DNA of 64,000 nt, taken from NCBI RefSeq assembly GCF_910592395.1, contig NC_088313.1, forward strand, positions 2,730,501 to 2,794,500, written 5' to 3'. The DNA is from Lineus longissimus. Lineage: Eukaryota > Nemertea > Pilidiophora > Heteronemertea > Lineidae. Positions 49,504-61,500 of the stretch are shown piece after piece. Positions within the stretch are counted from its first letter, which is position 1. Every line of letters starts with the position of its first letter. The notes below the pieces were generated by a model. That model ran no database searches and had not been told where the DNA came from. It saw nothing but the letters and a program-made list of their open reading frames with translations. The position numbers and the translations under genes are program-made.

Positions 49504-52500
49504 GTGATGATGACGATAGAGAAAATATCAAACCCATTTGCATTATTTTCCATTTCTCAGCTGTATCGATGTGGGTCGGCAAAGACAGCGTAGAACCTAA
49601 TATAACTCTTGACAATCTGCAAGATCTAAATGCCTCATGGACCGGCCTCTGCCCCGCTTGGAACGTGAGCATCCTCAAATTTGTTCGGGTGCCATGCAAT
49701 GTCGTCCTGCCATGTCTCTGCGAGGATTACAAAGGTACTGACGAATACTAGCTGGATGGTACGCGAAGGAGCCCGCGTGGGTGATCAGCGGATCCCTTCA
49801 TAATTCACATCCGTCCGGATGCTCGAGCACGCGGATCTGATCAGCTAAATGTAGGCAGCTAGCTTGCGACAGTCCTGAAGAAGACACGGTAGTATCGTAG
49901 CTTTACACACTCATTAAAACCAAATTTGATAGAAAGAACTGGTGTCATGTTCCTCTTTCCAATTAGACTTCATTCTGATCAACACGGCAACACCATCTAT
50001 TTCGATCAATACATATATGAACGCAATGTTTCTTTCAATTTCGTATTTATTAACATAGTTCCAGTGTATACCAATATCCTGTCTACCAAGCCAGTCATTG
50101 GTCCCAATGTGGGTAACATCACCAATCTTCCGAAGAACGCACATGGATGTCGTGAGATGGGGAAGAGTGGAAATTTCACCCTTGAATTGGGAACCAAGCA
50201 CAGGGTGTCGTCGGTTTTGCTGACTATGAATTCAGGTGAATTCCCTCATTTTGTAGCAAGCCGAAATCATCGCGAGAAAGGAATTTACCATTGACTGTGC
50301 AATCAGCAATCCGATACGCAAAATAGCGATTCCAGTCGCTGCCACCTGCGACGTGGACATGACAACATGACGATTCATTTCGATTTTTATGTGACCGATA
50401 GGCAGCCGCTGCGCTTTCCAGTCGCAATTGTCATGTCATCACAGCAACGAAGATCGCGGTGATTAAAATCGCTTGTTTGCGTAGAGTTTTTAACGAGAAT
50501 TTCCTGGTTTACAGGATTGCATTGAACTGCAAACCGACAGTCTTAGTTGGACCCAAGAAGATTTTCAAATTTCATTATGGAAGTGACTACTTGGCAAGCC
50601 CGGCTTACCAAACAGCGACTTTTTCTTGTCCTGAATGGAGAGCCGAACTCATTAATATTAAAGTAAAGTCTACAGCTCGCCAAACAGGGTAGATTTTTTA
50701 CCTGTTTGGCGAGCCCGGCTGGCCGAACAGGGTGGCTTTTTAGTGCTGTTTGGCAAGCCGCTCTTCAAACAGGACAAAAAAAGATGCCTGTTCGGCGAGC
50801 GGCTTGCCAAATAGACCCGGCCTTTCATTATTCCGTTACGAAATGATGTACCTTCGTGTGTACATTGACGAAATGCATTGATTGTTTACACTGAATTCAA
50901 ACAGTACTTCAAATCTGCAGAATCGATTTTTTTTGAAATTTCAGGTACATCGCCACCTCTTGGGTACCATCGACCACCCGATAAGATCCCTGAGTCGCCT
51001 ATAGCACGAAGACCATGTAAGTGAGCCAATAAGTGCACTTACGCGTAACAAAAAGGATGTCATTGTGATTTGGACTGTAACATGAAAAAAAGGGGGAAAA
51101 AAGAAAGAAATAATGCTGGGCAGGATTGGATCACTCAACGCCAACACCATAAAAACAGATTTAACGCACTTGACCTCTGAGCTATGGAGGCACCCACAGA
51201 TCCGTGGAGTTTTCTTCACTTGTAAGAATTCCATGTCCCGCCGTACCACATGATCATGACCTCTCAACCTTGGCTGGTTTGAAGAGTTTTTATTCGGTGA
51301 CAGAAAACCCTCTGAGAGCTTGCATGGCATCCTCAACGCCCATTGCCTGATCATCGAACAACAAGCATTCGCGCCATTTGGCGCAGTCCATGAAGGAAAG
51401 GCGATCGGGATGATGAAATGGACTGCATACATACATCTAGAAGTCTAATAACACTTGAAAAAACGTTTTATCATTACTACTACAGATTTTAATCTTGCGG
51501 CTGGCAGACCATCCGTCGTAAGTTCCATCGTTGATGATAACTGGGGTGGAGCCGCTTCCAGCGCTAACGATGGGAAACGAAACAACAACCATGCGGAGAA
51601 CTGGCTAGTTTGTACCTGGACGGCTGTTGGGAGCGCTGGCGCCTACCACTGGTGGTATGTTGATCTGCAAGGCATATATAATGTCCATGGCGTCACCGTG
51701 GTCAGAAGGGGAAATTGCTGTAAGTGTTCAAATGTCAGAATTCTGATATTGTGAGGTTGTCATGCGGCTCCTCCCTCACACAGGTCCGAAGCCCAAGGGC
51801 TGATTCCACCACAGCGGGAAACTGTCGCGGTTCTGCCGCCTTCTCAGACTGGCTTTCTGGTCGGTTTCAGTTTCAGGCCAGTAACTTACAACAAAATAAT
51901 CTAACGCCTATGAAAGCTGTACGGTTTCTTGCGTTCGCCGCGGTTGCAAGTTGTAGTGGAAACTAAGCTTAGTTGGAAATAGATATAGGGCTTCGCCTTC
52001 AATACGGCACCAAAGCAGGGGTCTTAAGAATACAGGAAACCTTAATATTTTCGCGCGATTTCCGTCTTCGCGAATCAATGTTACTCCCGAAATCCGCCAA
52101 AAATAAAACCCTAGCGAAAATTTATCGGTTAGAGTAAAGTACACAAGTGTTAAACGAAATTTAGTCACAATATATGAGCATGTATGTGACATGCAAACCT
52201 GTCTTGTTGTTGTGCAAGATGATCGCACGTTCAAACGAACTTTCCAAAAGTATTGGTAGCATTACATGTAGTGACAACATACATTAGTTGATTGCAGGCT
52301 GAGCTAATTTTTTCTCTTGACCGCGACAGTAACCTATCACAATATATATGATTTATTGCGCTCTTCACTTAGGTGGCCCCCTCGACGATAACTTCATCGA
52401 TTTCAAAATCTTTGTGACTCACTCTGTGCCCAAGGACCAGCCCGCGATGGACGACTACTGGCAAAATAACACCAAGGCTATGTGTTACAAAGGCGATAGA

Positions 52501-55500
52501 CTCGACGTGGGCAATCCAATTGCAACATACGAGTGCCGGAACGGTTCGGTCGGCAGATATGTCATCCTCATGAAGAGTATGCTAGGCGTGCGCCAGATAG
52601 CATTGAACCTATGTGAATTAGAAGTGTTTGGGGAACCGGTCAATTTAAAGGAAGGTGAGATAGCGTTTTATCAGCTTTTGGGACTCGGGACTGAAGAAGC
52701 AGTGAATAACTTTTTTTGTACACCTGTTTAGATCACCAGCAGACACAAAGATGCGCCCCTCCAGTTTTATCGATCTTGACGTTGTTTTGCCCCTTGGCTG
52801 TGCCCAACCCTCGGTCTATAATTGTCTCAGCCCGTTCGCACCTAGGCCAAAATTCCCAGTTTCCACTGTCTTAATATCAAATCCATCGACCCACGAAATT
52901 ACTCCAAGGGGGGGGGGGGGGGGGGGGGGGGGGCGGTCGATTTTGCCCTAACCAGGCAAAGGAAAATACACTAGAACCTCTCTATTAAGGACATCCTCGG
53001 GACTACCAAGTGCTGTCCTTAATAGAGAGGACAAACTGAATGGATGCAACCAATTTGGAACCAAACCTAGTCTCCTTAATTGAGAGGTTGTCCTTAACAG
53101 AGAGGTGTCCGCTAACAGAGGTTCCACTGTAAACGTTCTAAGAAATCGTAACCTCTGCCGGGAATCTAATATAAGTGTTCATACTCAGAGGGGATGTTTC
53201 CGATGATTGAAAAGTTGAAAAGTTTAATCCATAAAGTGTTTTCAATTGTACACAATCACCAAGAGTAAACCGAGTGTAATTGTTGAAGGTAGACCGATAC
53301 CCATACCGGCATCGACTTTTTGTACCGGCGCCGACGAAGCTATGCTTAATTAGAATAAGTTAATATTTCGCTTTTAGATTCTGTGCCCAAGTTACCCTAT
53401 TGTGCTGATGTCGACGCTCGTGCGATCGGCGGTTATTGCTACCGGTTTATCGGAGAACCGGCACCATCAGACCAGCAGGAAATCACATGCAGGAGATGGA
53501 ACCCACCGACATCGGAAAGTGTCCCTCTCGAGGATCTATCAGCTGCCGAAAGAGACGCCGTCCGGAATTGGCTTTACATTGAATACAGCGCCGAAAAGGT
53601 CTGGGGAAAACGTATAGGTATGATCAAGAACGACTGGTCTTTATTAATTCTTGTTACATGTGTGATTATTGCGATTCAGATCCACCGATTATAGAATGGA
53701 GAGATCCTTCGTTCGGTAAAGTAAAACATGGTAAAGTAAAAAATACTATTTACTTTGCAGGCACCGAATGTTCAGTTTTCATCGTTGGCGTTAAAGAGAA
53801 ATATTCTTCACTTGGAAGGACCAAACTATGCTTCGAGAAGCTCCCCAGTGTGTGTAGGAGCCGCGCATCTGGTAAGAATGCGGCCCCAGTGTTTGTTTAC
53901 CAAAGCAACCTGAAATGACTGTCCTGAAAGTACACGCTTACGCCTAAGCCCGGTGTTACATCAGTTATTGTCCCCGATATTTCAGTGTTTCGATACAATA
54001 GACAGCTATCGACATCATGACTTTTCAATAGAGGGAACTACAGAATAACGTGTCACTCTATCTTTAAGCGTTCCCAAGTAAAGAGGGGGAACACTCAGAA
54101 ATGACAACTCTCAAAAACGTTCCCAATACGTGTAACCACGGAATGATGTTCTATACTTCCGTAATAGCGGATTTCGGCACGAGCATCGTATTATTGCCAA
54201 TCCCGTGGACCACCTTCTTGGCCTGCGTGATACAGATATTGACCCCTTTGCAGTACATTATACATGTAGATGACGTCACATTAATGAAAGCCAATCAGCG
54301 ATCATCAAGGTTTACTCATTTTAAACGATGTTTTTGACAATTATTCCTCCTTCAAGTTTAAAGAAACACCCTGTGTTACATTTGTGTCCCTTTTCCTTGC
54401 TACACAGATGTCTACCCATTCCCAATGATCAACCTACCGGAACCGCCTGTAGCCCCCGTGAACGTCGGAGCCGTCAATGACATGGCCGTATTCGCTCTTC
54501 CTGAGCTGATGGTGGATTCCTACTTGATTCAGTGGGAGATTTTCATTCAGAAACGTCCACAGTGGAGCATGTATTTATACATTCTCGAGAAGAACGCGGA
54601 TGGCTCACTGAAAGAAACGAAAAAACAGAGAATGTCCTTCTGGCAGAGAGGCATCAATTTCGGTGGTTATATGCTAAATAGAGAAGGGATGATAACACTG
54701 AAAAAGGGTAACCTTATTGGTCTCAGAACCAATACCGAGAACATTTCTGACATATTACAACTTTCTGAACAGAAATCAAGTAATCAGCTGACAGCTGATC
54801 TCTATGAGTATGCGCTCGGGGATTTCAAACCAGTAACCTCAAACATGAGTCTCGTTTTGCCGTTTCGCATTTGGACACTTCCCAAAACAGTCGGTAGGTT
54901 TAATTTTTATACATGAGGTTATGTATTTCTGTCCTATAATATCGGACGGTCTTATGCTATCTAACAATTTGAGAAAAAATATCATACGTAATAGACTTTC
55001 TTCGTTAGTCTTCAAGTCTGTTTAAGGAATGATGCTACAATTCGCCATAAATAGTCGACTGGTTTTGAGAAAAAACAAAATGCCTTATCATGTACATGTA
55101 GACCGAGGCAACAATCTTCCTCGTTGCGGCAAAATGCACGTCAAGCTATCCTTGATCACAATTACGGCACCTTTCCAATTTTCTTATCTCCAGGTTTCAT
55201 TCCCCATCGCTGCTTTATCACCCGGTCAGCCACACCAGCCGAATTCATGGGAGCGAAATCCGTTCCATACGGCGCGTACTATTCGCCTTTCTGGCGGCAG
55301 GCCAGCTTTCACCACACAAACTGTGGCCAGAGATGCATTATTGACGACATGTGTTCTTGGGCCTACACCTGGGGTCCGGACTGCCAACTGAATGCCGGTT
55401 TTTATTTTGTTAAAGCTCTGAATTGGTTTTCTCCACAATCCTGGTTGAAATTATGCAACCCGTATGAAAAATACCGTAAGTACAGTTTGAAATGCCCGGG

Positions 55501-58500
55501 CAAAAGCATTAGTCGTGGTCAGCTGTTTCGACCTACTCCCCCTGAATTGCACCTCCAAAAATATTCCTGGGCTGTTCAATTAGTTCTTCGCTGAAAACTG
55601 ACTAAACTGATATGTTTGCGTGAGGTTGAGGAGCAATCTCCCATACTTCATACTGTAACTGTAGACCGTGTTTTTGGATGGCACCAGACTGTATAACATG
55701 TATTCATTAGGCAAATGCTATAAAAGAGAATCATAACCATTTGAGTTAACAACTTTTCCGAGCAATTTGCTCCCTCTCAGTAAAGGACGAACACCAGTGG
55801 TACATGGAATACAGGGCCGGATTAGAGCAAGCAGACTCAGATTTTACGTTCCAGTTCGTGCTTAGGAGAAACCCATCTCCTCAATTCCTTACGCTGCATG
55901 ATCTACATAAAGTTTACGATTTTTTTTAGTCATATTCCCCTTGAACCAGACTGAGAAATCTGCTGTGCATGTTTCCGCTGGCGGCGCACCCTGTCACCGA
56001 GTGACGTCATTCATGGATGGTTATAGCGCCTCCTTGTTCCAATGTGATAAACTAACGACATCAGTCGCCATCTCTCGGTCAGACCACGTAAATATCTGCG
56101 ATGTGAAGGTCTTTGCAGCCAAAGGTAGGAATTCTTTCAAGTTTCAACGACATCTCATTTTCATTGTATCGCGATTGACATTCTTCCATTACAATGGTCA
56201 ATTCAGCAATACTTGAAAGTATCTTGACGCTACACAATCATGGAAGAAGGTTGTGCTCGCTTTTTAAACACAATTAAAATACGAGACCTTCAAATTGAGT
56301 TCACGTCATTCGAACGAAGGTATGAATGTTTAATTCTCACAAAACACCGAAGTCTGCTGGAAAGCCGGTTCGTTTATACCCGCTCAAACCTTTTCAAAAC
56401 TCGGACACTGTTAGCTCATGTGAATTGAACGCGACAAGCATTGTTTTATAAACGATCGACAATTTGACTAGGATAATGTAGTTGGAATCTTTCATGCAGT
56501 TCAGACTAAAAACCCTATAAGATTGGCTTCTTCTGCATACGTGTCTCCTTCTGCCTGTTCAGCCGTTGCTGGCCATCCAGAGCCCCGAGCCCGCGAGCTA
56601 TTTGTCCAGATAGCGACGTGTAAGTCTATGATTAATTGGCACCATGTATCAATATCAAGCGCCAAAGCCAACTCACTCTGTCGACACATTGCGTATTGAC
56701 ATGCCAATGAGGTCAGACAAGCGCCAAATTTAACCATCCAATCCCATTGTTTGGCGAAATTATTCCCGTTAGTTTTGTTTTCAGTCTCCGAATCGCCATC
56801 AACAACCCCGATCCCGGCGTCATCGACCCGAGTGCGAGGGCTGCCCTGGAAGCAGAATGGACCATGTGTTGCTATTGGCGCCGCCCGTGAGAGCGTTCAA
56901 TGGCTGCAGATAGATCTCTTGGTCACATATGACAGTGTGACAGGTATTGGAAAATTGCCCCCAGGCATTCTAGCTGTGGTTACCGAGCATTTCTGAGGAA
57001 TCCGCCCTAGGAATATTTGAAATTGTCTCAGAATAATCAGAATAAAATGACGTTCTTTTATCATTAGATTTTTACATGATTCTTACTGGAACGTTTGTAC
57101 AGAATGTAAAGAGAGTGTCAACTTTTGAAATACATGTACTCATGTACTCATTCCATGACTTAGAACGAGAATCTCATGCTTTTTTCAATAATTTCTACAC
57201 AGGGCAATCGTTCAGAAAGATTCTCCGAACGAGGTTTCCCTCATCTAATTAGGTTATCTACACGGTGCTTTAAGCACATAGTCTCGTCGAATAACTTGTT
57301 CGAATTAAATCACGTAATATTATGGGTGGAAATGATGGAAAGACTATTATCTTCTTTTCGAGAATGATTAATGTGATTTCACTTCCTTTTCAGCCAAAAT
57401 CATCGTTTCAAAAGAGAAAGATGGGCCAAGAAACCCAAAATTTCAACTCATTGTTACTGCGGAAAACACATGGTCCAATGCGGATCCGCTTTACGTCGGC
57501 AAGATTGACAATTTGAATCGAACTGAGACAAAGCAGAATACCTTTGTGACCTTCCCTTGTACAGTGTGCTACAGCGGGCGCTTCGTCACCCTACTGGAAG
57601 TCGGTGATGCCCTAGGGATGGAGATATGCGACGTTGAAGTATTCGGTGATCGTAAGTTTATGGGCCGGGTCTATTTGGCAAGCCGCTCGCCGAACAGGCA
57701 TCTTTTTTGTCCTGTTTGGAGAGCCGCTTGCCAAACAGCACTAAAAAGCCACCCTGTTCGGCCAGCCGGGCTTGCCAAACAGGTAAAAAATCTACCCTGT
57801 TTGGCGAGCTGGAGACTTTACTTTAATATTAATGAGTTCGGCTCTCCATTCAGGACAAGAAAAAGTCGCTGTTTGGTAAGCCGGGCTTGCCAAGTAGTCG
57901 CTTCCAAGTTTATGAACAAAACAACGTCCTATACATGACATTGTGGAGTTAAGAAATGGCTAGTAGTGCGGACGTTTTCTAGTGCCACCACACCGGATAA
58001 ACTGCTGAAGGGAGTAGTTTCTAAAAACTTTCCATGATTCGTTTTTAATGTGAATATGTGTACGGTGTGACGTTCGTTCAAGTGACAATGCCAGAACTTC
58101 CTCAAAAGGCCAATGAGTCGTATTAGCAGCGAGGTGCAACATCAATATCAACTCGTCAAAATTATCAGTAGAGCAGTTCTGCAATGTTCTACGGGGGACG
58201 AAAGAATTTTGAGAATACACAAAGCTCGGATTTTATGCTCGAGCTTCCCGTGGTGTACTTCGTTTCTGTACACACGATTGTCCGTATTAAAGTGACAATA
58301 GGGAGTTTCCGCATCGCTTACGATTACGATTACGATTACGATTTCAAAGTCGTAATCGTAATACTCTCAAAACCGGCATGAACCAGAAATTTTGTTTCCG
58401 CATTCACACCAACGACTTGGTGTACTGTAGTATAGGCCCTATACTCTGCTCTCATGCTCTGGGTGCACTTTTCTCGGCCCTAAAACATGATCAAAATCGC

Positions 58501-61500
58501 CGTTGATCAAATTAAATGCAGTTCCTATGTTTGACAGATATGTTCTAAAGAATTCTTCAATGAATATTTCACCTTGAATTTGATATGTAGCGTGGAAAAT
58601 AGGCTTTTCGCTATTCCATGTAATCGTTTTTCGACTTACGAAGATCAGCCGGAATCCTCGTAAGAACGAGACGAAAGTACCATCGACGATTTCGCTGGGG
58701 ACGACGTAGCACCAAAAATCGCTGACGTCAAACACAAATCGTAATCGTAATCGTAATCGTAAGCGATGCGGAAACTCGCTATTATCGTTAGATTAAGCGG
58801 ACTGATTTTGATTACTCTTTTAGGTGAGGGAGATGCACGACTGGGTATTGCAAGTGGTTACATCTTAGACGAACAGTTCACAGCCAGCGGTTCCCTGAGC
58901 GGATATGAACCTCACAAAGCACGGTTAGACTCCAGTGGCGCCTGGTGTACTGACTTCGATGTGATAGAGAAACATTACTTGCAAGTGAGTAACTGACTAA
59001 TAATAACCACTGTCAGTATTTTGTAATAGAAAACAATCCATCTACCGTATCACGCCAACAAACAGCTCCCCGCTCAGCTCACTGTGGGGGATAACAAGGA
59101 TATCCCTAAAGAACGCCAGCTGGTCACGATGTACCTATGGCTATCGTGTATAGTTTGGGCTAGGATTGACGCCATATCGCGTATACATTTGTACTTCGTG
59201 TAACATGACCGGCATGGGTATTTTAAGCAAGTTGCATCCATTTCGCAACCAGTCAATCCACATCCTTATTTTGCCTAATATACAGATCGGATTTTCTGGA
59301 GAGTTAACTAATAGGGACTTGAGCCTAGCGTCAAATAGGACATGTTTTCCTTTTTCCATACATGCTCCCCTATTGCGTGGGCATCCGGTTCTGATCGTAG
59401 TCTAAACCGTTTGACTCTTCCGCAGTCAAGCTGTTTCTTAAAATTCTTACATGTCATTAATTGAAACCGTTTGGCAGACTATCCCTAGAGATACAATATG
59501 TTATAAGGTGTTTTCTCAAAGAGTTGCCTTATCGGTATTTTTTGGCCTGAAACATATGGTTACTCTTCTTTCTGAACACCGCAGGTCGATTTGAGGTCGG
59601 AATACCGCATCACTGGTCTGGAAACACAGGGAAGAAAGAAGGATGGTGTTACTGGGTTCCGACTAAAATATGGAACGGATCAAAATGCGTTAAGATGGTA
59701 TCTCGACGAAACGATGCAGCCAATGGTAGGTTAAGTGAAGTAAGAGAACTTAGTAGTTCAGTTTTTCTCTGAAGTGTTTTAAACTTCAGTGTTTCTCTGT
59801 TGGCCTGTGCTGACCAGGATTTGATGTCGACTAATGCAATCCGCAAAACAACCGTACATTATGTGGTCTACTTCGATGTAATTGTGATCATGTGATATTG
59901 AACCTTTCATTCTATTCCTGACGAAGGTATTCTTTACTGAGAGATTGGGACAAACCAGCAACATCTTCCAACTGGTGACACAGATACGATGTCGCTTTCT
60001 TCAAATTCACGTCGAAAGCTTCAATCAAGCAGCATGTCTGAGATTTGAACTACTTGGCTACCAAAAACAAGGTAGGTTTGACAAGGCAACATGTTCGAGA
60101 TATTGGACATTTTTAACACCAAGATAGCGGTCGCAGTGGTAGCTTGGTTCGCTTCGTGGGCTTCCACCGATTAGTGTCTGGTGATGCTGATGTTTTACCA
60201 AACATCGTTTTTGTGTTTCATTCATATTACTTATCAAGATGTAAGACTTTAGCATCCTTTCCTCTGTTTCTCATAATATTTCTCTCCTCGTCGACGTTAA
60301 ATTTTAGGCCCCCGGCCAACTGAATCACATGCAGGAGGTAACATTGGTAGCTCTTGTGTTAGTGCTGTTCTACAAGAAAAAGGATTTGCATTTGTAGATA
60401 AAACCATCTTGACCCTCAATGTATTGACATTGCTCAGCTTCCAGACAAAGGCGAAGGCTACGGGGGCAATACCGCTGGAAGTTCAGTATGGATAAAACTT
60501 GTGCTAAGCCTACCGCATTTAGATACACACGATTAATACGTCTTGAAAATAGCATAGTGCTTGAGCTGAATTATCGCAAAGGCCAATGAGGACCTAATGC
60601 TTGTATTTTACTTCAGGTTACGCCGACCCAGAATTCAAAATAACCCAACCAACGACCATCTACAGCCCTAATAAGCCAAACTACTATGGGACAGATCGCA
60701 CAATCTCTTGGACGATAACTCCACCTACCGGCCAATTCGTCAGGATCTACAATGTAACGCTGAACTCAACTCTTAAGAATAGATTAGAGGAGGTACGATG
60801 CCTTTGCTTTTAATATGAAGCTGCACTTTTTATGTACTGCAAATTTTTAAATTCTGATAGCTACATGTAGCTAGCTCTGAGACGTTGATTGGAATGCTAT
60901 GTAACATGCTAGCATAAAGGGATAAACATTGAGACAGCGGCTTGTCCAAGGTGGTGATGGTATAAGGTATTATGCTGCATGTACACGTACGTGTAACTTG
61001 CTCTTATTTTTCTCCAGATGAACATCGATGACTGGCGACAAGCCTCTGACACCTTGTGTCAGGATGTATACCTTGCTCTTATTTTTCTCCAGATGAACAT
61101 CGATGACTGATGACAAGCCTCTGACACCTTGTGTCAGGATGTATACCTTGCTCTTATTTTTCTCCAGATGAACATCGATGACTGGTGACAAGCCTCTGAC
61201 ACCTTGTGTCAGGATGTATACCTTGCTCTTATTTTTCTCCAGATGAACATCGGTGACTGGCGACAAGCCTCTGACACCTTGTGTCAGGATGTATACCTTG
61301 CTCTTATTTTTCTCCAGATGAACATTGGTGACTGGCGACAAGCCTCTGACACCTTGTGTCAGGATGTATACACTCTGTATAAAAATGGCCAGCCGATTGT
61401 CTCAGATTTTGGGTACTACATCCACGATGACAGCGGACCCGTGACACTGAAATTGTTTGCATGTCAGCAGTCTGCCTATCATCCTCTGGGATGGTTTCAG

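Noticed and set aside
49253-49751. Poly-Ser and poly-Asp open frames
   Set aside because: They arise from the GAT microsatellite at the end of a LINE fragment; only 49561-49734 is a supported exon.
50941-51432. 163-codon minus-strand frame
   Set aside because: It overlaps plus-strand exon 12 and intron 12, shows no family motif and is probably repeat-derived.
60970-61341. Minus-strand 123-codon repeat protein (25-residue period)
   Set aside because: It is the antisense of the 75-bp repeat whose plus strand carries splice sites and CUB coding sequence.
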